Positions 8,204-15,212 of a DNA stretch of 16,897 nucleotides are shown here, piece by piece. Each line of letters opens with the position of its first letter. Position 1 is the first letter of the stretch. Source of the DNA: JACKBJ01 sp964549495 (lineage in GTDB: Bacteria > Chloroflexota > Anaerolineae > Epilineales > Epilineaceae); NCBI GenBank assembly GCA_964549495.1, contig CAZJWJ010000106.1, forward strand, positions 1-16,897, given 5' to 3'. Under the pieces are notes generated by a model. The model worked only from the letters and a program-made list of their open reading frames with translations, had not been told where the DNA came from and ran no database searches. Made by a program: the position numbers and the translations under genes.

Positions 8204-9241
8204 ATGAGCGATGCCCAGCGCACCTCTCAGCGCAAGATCGATCACGTCCGGATCAACCTCGACGAGGCGGTCGATTCGCGCTTGACGACGGGCCTGGAGC
8301 GCCTGCGCTTCCAGCCCCTGGCGCTGCCCGAGCTGAATTTGGATGCGGTGTCGACCGCGGGGCGGATGCTCGGCTTCGCCTACGACAGCCCGCTCTTGAT
8401 CTCGTCGATGACCGGCGGAGCGGATGACCTGACTTCGATCAACGTCCACCTGGCCGAGGCCGCCGAGGCGCGCCGCATCCCGATGGGCGTGGGCTCGCAG
8501 CGTGCAGCCATCGAGTCCGGCGCGTTGTCCGGCTCCTTCGACATCCGGCGCAAGGCGCCGGGGGCCACCCTGCTGGCCAATCTCGGAGCGGTGCAGCTCA
8601 ACTATGGCTACGGCGTGGACGAATGCCGGCGGGCCGTGGACATGATCGAGGCCGAGGCCTTGATCCTCCACTTCAATGCCCTTCAGGAAGCGGTCCAACC
8701 CGAGGGCGACACCCGCTGGGCAGGCCTGCTGGGCCGCATCGAAGTCCTCTGTGCTGCCCTGGATCGACCGGTCATCGCCAAGGAGGTGGGCTGGGGCTTC
8801 TCCCGCGAGGATGCGGGCCGGCTCCGGGATGCCGGTGTGGCCGCCATCGACGTGGCCGGCGCGGGCGGGACCAGTTGGAGCGAGGTCGAGAAGCACCGCG
8901 CGACCAGCGCCGCCCAGAGCCGCGTGGCCGCCGCCTTCATCGACTGGGGCATCCCGACGGCCGAGAGCATCGCGGCGGTGCGAGCCGCGGCGCCCGAGCT
9001 GCCCATCATCGCCTCGGGCGGCTTGCGCGACGGTCTGGACGTGGCCAAGTCCATCGCCTTGGGAGCCAGCCTGGCCGGTCTGGCCGGCCCCTTTCTGCGC
9101 GCGGCGGCCGAATCGACCGAAGCTGTCGTCGAGGAGATCGACGTCCTGACGCGCACCCTGCGCATCGCCATGTTCGCCATCGGCGCGGCCGATCTGTCGG
9201 CCTTGCGCGACACGCCCCGCCTGCTCGGGGCTTCGGCGTGA
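8204..9241 (+). CDS. fni: Type II isopentenyl-diphosphate delta-isomerase (FMN-dependent)
   Basis: A 345-residue TIM-barrel flavoenzyme that interconverts isopentenyl and dimethylallyl diphosphate using reduced FMN and Mg2+. Signatures in order are RKIDHVRI (10-17), SSMTGG (67-72), VGSQR (96-100), HFNALQEAVQPEGD (156-169, including the metal-binding Gln/Glu region), AKEVGWG (192-198), DVAGAGGTSW (216-225) and ASGGLRDGLDVAKSIALGAS. Family members more often read HLNPLQ where this has HFNALQ. Ribosome binding is weak (AGAGCC at long spacing). It is the first gene of a two-gene operon with a prenyl synthase, which uses both the substrate and the product of this reaction. Confidence 0.95.
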   Translation: MSDAQRTSQRKIDHVRINLDEAVDSRLTTGLERLRFQPLALPELNLDAVSTAGRMLGFAYDSPLLISSMTGGADDLTSINVHLAEAAEARRIPMGVGSQRAAIESGALSGSFDIRRKAPGATLLANLGAVQLNYGYGVDECRRAVDMIEAEALILHFNALQEAVQPEGDTRWAGLLGRIEVLCAALDRPVIAKEVGWGFSREDAGRLRDAGVAAIDVAGAGGTSWSEVEKHRATSAAQSRVAAAFIDWGIPTAESIAAVRAAAPELPIIASGGLRDGLDVAKSIALGASLAGLAGPFLRAAAESTEAVVEEIDVLTRTLRIAMFAIGAADLSALRDTPRLLGASA

Positions 9242-10305
9242 GCGCGGCCGGCAACATGGCGGAGGGTCCAGATTGGAGCGCTTTCACCGAGGGCCTCGAT
9301 CTCGGCTCGGTGCACGAGCGGATGCGGGCCGCGCTGGCCGGGCGCGGTTCGGCCCGCGACCGGCTGGGCCTCTACGGCCAGATCCGCTACCACCTGGGTT
9401 GGGAGGACGAAGCGGGCCGGCCGGTCGAAGAGCGGACGGGCAAGGGTATCCGGCCGATGATCTGCCTGGCGGCCTGCGCGGCCACCGGCGCTCCGGCCGG
9501 GCGGGCGGTGGGCATGGCCGCCGCCATCGAGCTGACCCACGAGTTCTCGCTGATCCACGACGACATCGAGGATGGGGATCGGCGGCGGCGAGGTCGCCCG
9601 GCCCTGTGGACCTTGACCGGCGAGGCCCAGGCCATCAACGCCGGCGATGCCCTCTTCTCGATCGCGCGCATGCAGATCGGCGCCGAGGCCGATGCCTTGA
9701 GCGCCGAGACGGTGCTCGCCGCCTTCCGGCGCTACGATGCGGCCTGTCTGGAGCTGGCCGAGGGCCAGTACCTGGACATCGCCTTCGAGCGGTCCGACGC
9801 GGTGGACCTGGACGCCTACCTGCTCATGGTCGAGGGCAAGACCGGTGCCCTCCTGGGCGCCTCTGCCGCGCTGGGGGCCCTGTCCGGCGGAGCCGATGAG
9901 AAGCTGGCCTCCGCCTTCGACGCCTATGGCCGCGCCCTGGGCTTGGCCTTCCAGATGCAGGACGATGTCCTGGGGATCTGGGGCGATCCGCAGCGCACGG
10001 GCAAGCCGGCCGGCAATGACATGCGTCGACGCAAGCGCAGCCTGCCGGTGCTGCTCGCATGGCGCGACGCGGAATTGGCCGGCGAGCTGCAGGCGATCTA
10101 CGCCCGGGAGGGTCCGATGGACGAGGCGCGTCTGAAGCGGCTGATCGAGCGCATGGAGCGCGCCGGTATCCGGCGCGAAGCACAAGCCATGGCGCGCCGG
10201 CAACGGGATGCCGCCGGAGACGCCCTCGCGCCGCTCGAGATCGAAGCCGGGCCGAAGTCCTCGCTCTTTGGGCTACTGCGCCTGGCGGTCGATCGAGATC
10301 GCTGA
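9238..10305 (+). CDS. Polyprenyl (farnesyl/geranylgeranyl-type) diphosphate synthase
   Basis: A 355-residue trans-prenyltransferase that condenses isopentenyl diphosphate onto allylic diphosphates. GKGIRP (69-73) and the first Asp-rich motif DDIED (108-112), followed by RRRRGRP, are intact. The second motif is DDVLGIWGD (242-250), so the usual final Asp of DDxxD is Gly; this DDxLGIWGD form recurs in one bacterial subfamily, to my knowledge, and is followed here by TGKP and RRRKRSLPVL. Residues before the first motif include no bulky chain-length block that I can read with confidence, so product length is open. GTG 9238 overlaps the isomerase stop codon (GTGA), implying translational coupling; ATG 9256 is a possible alternative. 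Confidence 0.9.
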   Translation: MSAAGNMAEGPDWSAFTEGLDLGSVHERMRAALAGRGSARDRLGLYGQIRYHLGWEDEAGRPVEERTGKGIRPMICLAACAATGAPAGRAVGMAAAIELTHEFSLIHDDIEDGDRRRRGRPALWTLTGEAQAINAGDALFSIARMQIGAEADALSAETVLAAFRRYDAACLELAEGQYLDIAFERSDAVDLDAYLLMVEGKTGALLGASAALGALSGGADEKLASAFDAYGRALGLAFQMQDDVLGIWGDPQRTGKPAGNDMRRRKRSLPVLLAWRDAELAGELQAIYAREGPMDEARLKRLIERMERAGIRREAQAMARRQRDAAGDALAPLEIEAGPKSSLFGLLRLAVDRDR

Positions 10306-10327
10306 TCCGGCCGCGGTCGATGGCCTT

Positions 10328-10353
10328 AGAGCCTGTTTCTTGAAGCAGGTTCT
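10328..10353. terminator. Hairpin between convergent genes
   Basis: GAGCCTGTTT (10329-10338) and AAGCAGGTTC (10343-10352) pair as a 10-bp stem with two G-U pairs around the loop CTTG. An outer A-T pair uses 10328 and 10353. It sits 23 nt after the prenyl synthase stop and touches the TAA of the MIP18-like gene, so it can serve either or both strands as a terminator. T-runs on both sides are short. It is visibly more AT-rich than its surroundings. Confidence 0.55.
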
Positions 10354-10799
10354 TAGACCAGCCCCCACTCGGACCAGTCCCCCCCTTCCATCAGGTCGGG
10401 TGACCAGCGCGGCTCGTCGAGTAGGCTCACGCCGATCTCGCCGCCGATGACGTGGCGCGCCATGTCCTTGGTCTGCTGGACCAGGATGCCGGCGTAGGGG
10501 CAGAAGGGCGTGGTCAGGATCATGCGCACCTCGGTGCGTGGGCCCTCGAAGACGATCTCGCGGACCAGCCCCAGGGTGACGATGTCCAGGTTGATCTCGG
10601 GATCCACCACGTTGCGCAAGGCATCGCGCAGCTCCTGCTCGAGCGCCTCCAGATCGGCGCCATCCTCCGCGGCGCGGCTGGGTGTGAGCTCCTGCTGCGC
10701 GTCGGCTTCGGCGGTTGCCGTCCCATCTGCAGCCGGCTCCTGTGCCGCTACGGCAGTCTGGGGCGTACCGCTGGTCTCGGGCTGTTCCTCGTTCATCAT
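10353..10799 (-). CDS. Metal-sulfur cluster assembly factor (MIP18/SufT-like, DUF59) with acidic N-terminal tail
   Basis: A 148-residue protein whose C-terminal part (about 48-148) is a MIP18/DUF59 domain: LRNVVDPEINLDIVTLGLVREI (DPE at 66-68), then LTTPFCPYAG with conserved Cys100, and DEPRWSPDLM near the end. Relatives assist Fe-S cluster maturation or transfer. The first 47 residues are an Ala/Glu/Gln/Thr-rich tail with no predicted fold, unusual for a family that is often only about 100 residues. ATG 10799 has AAGGAG 6 nt upstream; an in-frame ATG further upstream overlaps the predicted -10 and cannot be the start. The gene follows the SerK-like gene by 149 nt and may be both read through from it and transcribed from its own promoter. 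Confidence 0.85.
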   Translation of the reverse strand: MMNEEQPETSGTPQTAVAAQEPAADGTATAEADAQQELTPSRAAEDGADLEALEQELRDALRNVVDPEINLDIVTLGLVREIVFEGPRTEVRMILTTPFCPYAGILVQQTKDMARHVIGGEIGVSLLDEPRWSPDLMEGGDWSEWGLV

Positions 10800-10857
10800 C
10801 GAAAGCTCCTTGGCTGCCTGGGCATCTCGGCCCTTCATCGATCGTGGCTCGTGGCTC

Positions 10858-10881
10858 ATTGTAGCGGAACGCCGGCCGGCC
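10858..10881 (-). promoter_or_regulatory. Promoter-like element of the MIP18-like gene (copy 2 of the shared 24-nt motif)
   Basis: The minus strand has TACAAT at 10858-10863 with a GGCCGGC block about 11 nt upstream, the same arrangement as at 1769-1792, with 21 of 24 positions identical. The predicted start near 10850 leaves a leader of about 50 nt before ATG 10799. Confidence 0.5.
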
Positions 10882-10917
10882 CCCATCATTCGATCCCGAG
10901 GAACCCATCCCGGCCGC

Positions 10918-10940
10918 CGGCAGCCGCACTGCCCCTGCCG
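10918..10940 (-). terminator. Possible hairpin after the SerK-like gene
   Basis: CGGCAG (10918-10923) and CTGCCG (10935-10940) form a 6-bp stem with an 11-nt loop, starting 8 nt past the TAG of the SerK-like gene. There is no T-run. It may attenuate read-through into the MIP18-like gene. Confidence 0.3.
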
Positions 10941-10948
10941 ACTCGCTC

Positions 10949-11809
10949 CTACTCGTCGTAGAGCACGGTCTGTTCTTCGTAGTGGCGGATGGCCCGCAGC
11001 TGGATCTTGTTGCGGGTCCACTCGACCAACCAGCGGTTCTTCTCGCTGCGCGGGTGGTCGCTCCACAGGAAGGAGAGCTCGATGTTGGTGCGCAGGGCCC
11101 GCAGGGGCAGGCGGTGGCGGGTGATGCCCGAGGGGAGCACCGCGCCGCGACGGGCCATGTCCAGCACGTCGGCCGGCCGGTAGGCCGGAAAGACGATCAG
11201 CCCGGCGATGTCGGCGTAGTAACGCCCGAGTGCCGACATGTCGTCGCTCTGGACCCGATGGATGTTGGCCCGCCCCTTGTAGACGGAGACGATCTGCCGC
11301 AGGCGCTCGGTCCGCGCGGCCAGATCGGCTGCCGTGGGATCGGCGAAGGACAGCACCTGGCCGTCGGGCTGGACCAGGAAGGCCAGGATCCGGTCGTCGT
11401 CCAGCGCCCGGCGCGCCCGATCCTGCTCGTCGGGTCGCAGCCGGACTCCCTCGATCTGGCCGGCTGCCGCCAGCAAGGCGTCGGGACTGGCCTCGGTGAT
11501 CAAGTGGTACCAGGTCGAGAGCTGACAGTCATCGTAGTCGACGATCTGGACCAAGGTGTCCGGCACGCCCAGCCTGCGCAGGGCCGAAACGCGGTTGGCG
11601 CCGTCGAGCACGACGTAGCCGTCCTCGCCCATGGACGCCACGATGGGTGGGTTCTTCAGCAGGCCTTCGGCCTGCAATCGATGGGCCATGCCGCTGACCC
11701 GGCGCTCGTCGGAGTCCTCGTGCAGCACCAACTCGCGGGTGGCGACCACGCGCAGGTCGGGCAAATAGATCGAGCCCAGTCGATCCGGCGCGCCGGCGGT
11801 GTCGGGCAC
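10949..11809 (-). CDS. ParB-like / SerK-like protein, candidate free L-serine kinase
   Basis: A 286-residue protein with a ParB/sulfiredoxin-like fold at the N-terminus: LVLHEDSDERRV (28-38), LLKNPPIV (50-57) and VLDGANRVSALRRLG (67-81). SerK (Thermococcus kodakarensis) and SbnI (Staphylococcus) share this fold and make O-phosphoserine from serine. Glu31 in the HE motif sits where I recall the SerK catalytic Glu. The later motif here is DGANR, where SerK has a His-containing DGxHR form, so activity is not assured. The C-terminal half (RANIHRVQSDDM, GLIVFPAYRPADVLDMA, GITRHRLPLRALR) also resembles SerK-type proteins. No DNA-binding helix-turn-helix is evident, which argues against a partition or nucleoid-occlusion role. 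The GTG start at 11809 abuts the TAG of the upstream CBS gene with no gap, implying translational coupling. Confidence 0.72.
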   Translation of the reverse strand: MPDTAGAPDRLGSIYLPDLRVVATRELVLHEDSDERRVSGMAHRLQAEGLLKNPPIVASMGEDGYVVLDGANRVSALRRLGVPDTLVQIVDYDDCQLSTWYHLITEASPDALLAAAGQIEGVRLRPDEQDRARRALDDDRILAFLVQPDGQVLSFADPTAADLAARTERLRQIVSVYKGRANIHRVQSDDMSALGRYYADIAGLIVFPAYRPADVLDMARRGAVLPSGITRHRLPLRALRTNIELSFLWSDHPRSEKNRWLVEWTRNKIQLRAIRHYEEQTVLYDE

Positions 11810-13240
11810 CTAGCGATCCGCCTGCTGGGTCAGGTAGTCGATCAGGTCGATCTTGGTGAGCAATGCCTGCAGGCGGCCGTTGTCACGAACCGCAGCCACC
11901 CGACGCTCGGCGAAGATCCGGCCCAACTCGCTCAGGCTGCTGCGACTGGAGACCTCGCGGATGCGATCGCTCATCAGCGATCGAGCCGGCGCGTCGAGGG
12001 CCTCGCGATGATCGGGGTCGAGCATCCAGTCCAAGAGGTCGCGCTCGGTGACGATTCCCAGCAGGCTGCCCGAGTCGTCGACCACCGGCAGCTGCGAGAT
12101 GTCGCTCCGCTTCATCAGCCCGACCAGCTCGCGCAGCGGGGCGTCGGGACCGGTGGTGATCAGGCCTGCGGGTTGCATGGCGGCCAAGAGGTCGGCCACG
12201 CGCTCGCCACCGGGCTCGTCGACCTCGAAGCCGTGCTCGCGCATCCAATCGTCATTGAAGAGCTTGGTCAGATAGCGCGAGCCAGAGTCGGGCAGCAGCA
12301 CCACGACCACCGCCTCCGGCCCCAGGTCGCGCTGGCGGACGTAGTCCAAGGCGCCGGCCACGGCCGCGCCGCAGGAGCCGCCGACGAACATGCCCTCGTC
12401 GCGCACCAGCCGCCGCGTCATCTCGAAGCATTGCGCGTCGTCGACGCGAACCACGTCGTCGACCACCTCGAAGTTGGTCGTCGAGGGCAAGAAGTCCTCG
12501 CCGATGCCCTCGACCAGGTAGCCCCGCGCCGGCGGGGCATGGCCGGTGTAGTAGAGGTCGTGCAGGATCGATCCCTCCGGATCGACGCCGACGATCTGGA
12601 TCTCCGGATTGCGCTCCTTGAGGTAGCGCCCCACACCGGAGATGGTGCCACCGGTTCCCAGACCGCAGATGAAGTGGCTGACCCGCCCGTCGGTCTGGCG
12701 CCAGATCTCGGGGCCGGTACTCTGGTAATGCGACTCGGGATTGGCCGGGTTGTGGTACTGGTTGCCCAGGATGGCCCCCGGCGTCTCGGCCACCAGGCGG
12801 TCGGCCACCGAGTAGTAGCTGCGCGGATCGTCCGGCTCGACCGCGGTCGGCGTGATCACCACGCGGGAGCCATAGGCCCGCAGCACCCGGATCTTCTCCT
12901 CGCTCATCTTGTCGGGCATGACGAAGATGGTCTTGTAGCCACGCAGCGCGGCCACCATGGCCAGGCCGACACCGGTATTGCCGCTGGTCGGCTCGATGAT
13001 GGTTCCGCCGGGCTGCAGGCTGCCGTCTCGCTCGGCGGCATCGATGATGTTGACCCCGATGCGGTCCTTGACCGAGCCGCCGGGATTGAAGTACTCGACC
13101 TTGGCCAAGACATCCGCGCGCAATCCCTGGCTGACCTGCTGCAATCGGACCAAGGGCGTATCCCCGATACAATCCAGGATGTTGTCGGCGACCCCCGACA
13201 TCGCCGCCTTCGGCTCGACGCTCCGCCCTCGATCTGCCAT
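11810..13240 (-). CDS. Cystathionine beta-synthase-type / O-phosphoserine-type cysteine synthase with C-terminal CBS pair
   Basis: A 476-residue fold-type II PLP enzyme. The PLP lysine is Lys58 in NPGGSVKDR; TSGNTG (85-90) holds the substrate carboxylate; GLGTGGTISG (193-202) binds the cofactor phosphate; PDSGSR (317-322) supplies the pyridine-nitrogen serine. YLVEGIGEDFLP and the FNDDWMREHGF block are typical of cystathionine beta-synthases more than of CysK. Two CBS domains (about 355-410 and 420-472) follow and probably bind an adenosyl ligand. There is no N-terminal heme domain. Substrates could be serine plus homocysteine, or an activated serine plus sulfide. The coupled SerK-like gene favours an O-phosphoserine route, which is inference. 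ATG 13240 has GAGGAAGG 6 nt upstream; ATG 13201 (MSGVADNI), with GAAGG upstream, is also plausible. Confidence 0.9.
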   Translation of the reverse strand: MADRGRSVEPKAAMSGVADNILDCIGDTPLVRLQQVSQGLRADVLAKVEYFNPGGSVKDRIGVNIIDAAERDGSLQPGGTIIEPTSGNTGVGLAMVAALRGYKTIFVMPDKMSEEKIRVLRAYGSRVVITPTAVEPDDPRSYYSVADRLVAETPGAILGNQYHNPANPESHYQSTGPEIWRQTDGRVSHFICGLGTGGTISGVGRYLKERNPEIQIVGVDPEGSILHDLYYTGHAPPARGYLVEGIGEDFLPSTTNFEVVDDVVRVDDAQCFEMTRRLVRDEGMFVGGSCGAAVAGALDYVRQRDLGPEAVVVVLLPDSGSRYLTKLFNDDWMREHGFEVDEPGGERVADLLAAMQPAGLITTGPDAPLRELVGLMKRSDISQLPVVDDSGSLLGIVTERDLLDWMLDPDHREALDAPARSLMSDRIREVSSRSSLSELGRIFAERRVAAVRDNGRLQALLTKIDLIDYLTQQADR

Positions 13241-13301
13241 CCTTGGCCTTCCTCGCATCCCGATCGCGGGGGCGACCACCGCCCTCGCTACGCGCGCGCA
13301 G

Positions 13302-13330
13302 ACGGTACCATCCGGCCCCCGACCGGTCAA
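13302..13330 (-). promoter_or_regulatory. Sigma-70-type promoter of the CBS/SerK operon
   Basis: On the minus strand TTGACC (13325-13330), a 17-nt spacer and TACCGT (13302-13307). The -10 overlaps the palindrome GGTACC. The plus strand there reads TACCAT (13306-13311), a possible -10 for murJ without a good -35, so the two divergent promoters may overlap and compete. Confidence 0.5.
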
Positions 13331-13343
13331 GGATTTCCGCCCC

Positions 13344-14990
13344 ATGAGCCAGTCCGAATTCGGCCGCCGATCGCCCGCCGGTGGCGCGGCCGGCAGCGCC
13401 GCCCGACGGGGCCACATGGCCCGATCCTCGCTCCTGGTGATGGGCGCCTTCGTGCTCTCCAAGATCGTCGGGCTGCTGCGCGAGCGCGCGGTGGCCCACG
13501 CCTTCGGCGCCACGCCCGAGCTGGATGCCTACGTCGCCGCCTTCCGGGTGCCGGACCTGCTCTTCACGCTCCTGGCCGGCGGCGCCCTGATCAGCGCCTT
13601 CCTGCCCGTCTTCGCCGACGCCTTGGCCCGCGAGGACGAGGAGGCGGCCTGGGAGCTGGCCGGCGGCATCACCAACCTGGCCTTCCTGGCCACGGCCGTT
13701 CTCGGCGGCCTGGCGGCCATCGCCGCTCCCTGGCTCATCGAGACCATCATCGCGCCCGACTTCGATCCCGAACAGCAGCGGCTGGCCGCCGAGCTGATGC
13801 GCATCGTCTTGATCAGCACCCTGGTCTTCTCGGTCAGCGGCTTGCAGATGGGCATCCTCAATGCCTTCCAGCATTTCCTGACCCCGGCCATCGCGCCCAT
13901 CGTCTACAACCTCGGCATCCTCTTCGGCGCGCTCTTCCTGGCACCCGGCATGGACATCCAGGGCCTGGCTTGGGGCGCGGTGATCGGGGCCCTGGGCCAC
14001 CTGCTGGTCAAGCTGCCCAGCCTGCTGCGCCGCGGCTATCGCTACCGGCCGACCCTCGGGCTGGGCCGCCGCGACCTGCGGCAGGTGCTCTGGCTGATGT
14101 GGCCGCGCGTCCTGGGTCTGGGTACGGTGCACGTCATCTTCATCGTCCAGACCAATCTGGCCTCGGGCCTGCCCGGCGGCAGCCTGGCCGCGCTGAACTA
14201 CGCCTGGGTGCTGGCCCAGATGCCCCAGACCATCCTGGGCACGGCCATCGCCACGGTGGCCTTCCCCACCCTAGCCGAGCTGGCGGCGCGCGGCGATCGG
14301 GAGGGCCTGAGCGACACGGCGCTCGGCGCGCTGCGGATCATGCTGGCCCTGAGCCTACCAGCGGCGGTGGCCCTGGCCATGCTCGGCGGGCCGGCCATCG
14401 CCATCCTCCTGCAGACGGGGCGCTTCGGCCAGGAGGCGGCCGACGCGACGCTCCTGGCCCTGCGCATGTTCGCGCTGGGTTTGGCCGGCCACGTGGCCTT
14501 CGAGATCGTGGCCCGCATGTTCTACGCCCAGAAGGACACCTTGACGGTGCTCTACATCGCCACCGCGGCCATGGTGGTCAACATCGCCCTGGCGCTCTGG
14601 TGGGTCGAGCCGCTGGCCCAGGGCGGACTGGCCTTGGCCAACTCGGTGGCGGTGACCATCGAGGTGCTGCTCGGGCTCTGGATCCTGCACCGCCGGCTGG
14701 GCGGCATCGGCCTGCGTCGACTGGCGGTGACGACCGGCAAGGCCGCTCTGGCCTCGGCAGCGATGGCGCTGGCGATCTTCGGTTCACTGCAGCTGGCGCC
14801 GTGGTTGATCGAGAGCCTTCCGGTCGCGCTGACGGGTCAGGTGATGTCGTCTCCGCTGCTCTCCGGCCTGATCACGGCCGGGCTCGGGGGGGCGATCGGC
14901 GCGATGGTCTATGTGGTGGTCGGGCTGTTGATTGGGTTGGAGCCGCTGTTCGTGTTGTGGAGCCGGGTGCGTGGGCGGGGTCGGGGATAG
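13344..14990 (+). CDS. murJ: Lipid II flippase MurJ (MVF family, MOP superfamily)
   Basis: A 548-residue multi-spanning membrane protein, the usual MurJ length, with about 14 hydrophobic segments. It moves lipid II across the cytoplasmic membrane for peptidoglycan synthesis. Family signatures are SKIVGLLRERAVAHAFGATPELDAYVAAFRVPD read in two parts (SKIVGLLRERAVAHAFGA and ELDAYVAAFRVPDLL), GGALISAFLPVF, GLQMGILNAFQHF, and in the second half APLMAP-like AIAPIVYNLG and MFYAQKDT. ATG 13344 has AAGGA about 10 nt upstream; ATG 13416 (MARSSLLV) is a shorter alternative that drops an Ala/Gly/Arg-rich tail. In the last 40 or so codons third positions shift from mostly C/G to G/T (ggg, ttg, gtg, att), in step with the G-rich DNA that follows. 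Confidence 0.93.
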   Translation: MSQSEFGRRSPAGGAAGSAARRGHMARSSLLVMGAFVLSKIVGLLRERAVAHAFGATPELDAYVAAFRVPDLLFTLLAGGALISAFLPVFADALAREDEEAAWELAGGITNLAFLATAVLGGLAAIAAPWLIETIIAPDFDPEQQRLAAELMRIVLISTLVFSVSGLQMGILNAFQHFLTPAIAPIVYNLGILFGALFLAPGMDIQGLAWGAVIGALGHLLVKLPSLLRRGYRYRPTLGLGRRDLRQVLWLMWPRVLGLGTVHVIFIVQTNLASGLPGGSLAALNYAWVLAQMPQTILGTAIATVAFPTLAELAARGDREGLSDTALGALRIMLALSLPAAVALAMLGGPAIAILLQTGRFGQEAADATLLALRMFALGLAGHVAFEIVARMFYAQKDTLTVLYIATAAMVVNIALALWWVEPLAQGGLALANSVAVTIEVLLGLWILHRRLGGIGLRRLAVTTGKAALASAAMALAIFGSLQLAPWLIESLPVALTGQVMSSPLLSGLITAGLGGAIGAMVYVVVGLLIGLEPLFVLWSRVRGRGRG

Positions 14991-15212
14991 TTCGAGTTTT
15001 GGGCCGTGGGGTGGGGCAGGCGGGGAGGGGCAGTGGGCGAGGGCTTGAAACTCGGTGGGCGGGTGGGGTGACGCAGGGGCGTGGTCGCTGAGGGTGCGGG
15101 GGGCGAGCGCGTTCGGGGAGGTGGTCCTCGGACAGCCATTCCCCCGCCGGACACCCCACCCCACCTGTTGGGGGAGGAGCTTCTGGGCCAAGGGGCGGGG
15201 CATGCCGTCGGG
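14991..15212. other. G-rich, strand-asymmetric intergenic region with G-quadruplex potential
   Basis: This gap lies between the convergent murJ and propeller-like genes. By hand count the plus strand of about 14991-15220 has roughly twice as many G as C (about 114 to 55). At 15001-15030 there are five runs of three or more G separated by loops of one to five bases, a canonical G-quadruplex pattern. A short C-rich block lies at 15150-15175, flanked by TTCCCCC and TTGGGGGAG, which could pair as a stem of about 6 bp. I see no gene or known RNA family here. Confidence 0.6.
15019..15039 (+). repeat. 21-nt direct repeat, copy 1
   Basis: This segment (core GGGGAGGGGCAGTGGGCG) is identical over 21 nt to the final 21 nt of the window at 16877-16897. 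One mismatch precedes the match and GC precedes that. Confidence 0.85.

Noticed and set aside
10949..11809. Chromosome partition protein ParB
   Set aside because: Only the N-terminal ParB/sulfiredoxin-like fold is shared. There is no helix-turn-helix, no parA neighbour and no parS-like site seen; linkage to the CBS-type gene favours SerK.
10982..15091. A very long plus-strand open frame (about 1,370 codons) spanning the SerK, CBS and murJ loci
   Set aside because: It is antisense to two confident genes and out of frame with murJ. It crosses gene boundaries, has no domain signature, and is expected where GC-rich codon use removes stop codons.
14991..15212. Possible non-coding RNA (signal recognition particle RNA, RNase P or tmRNA)
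   Set aside because: None of the conserved core words of these RNAs is present; the region is better described as low-complexity G-rich DNA.
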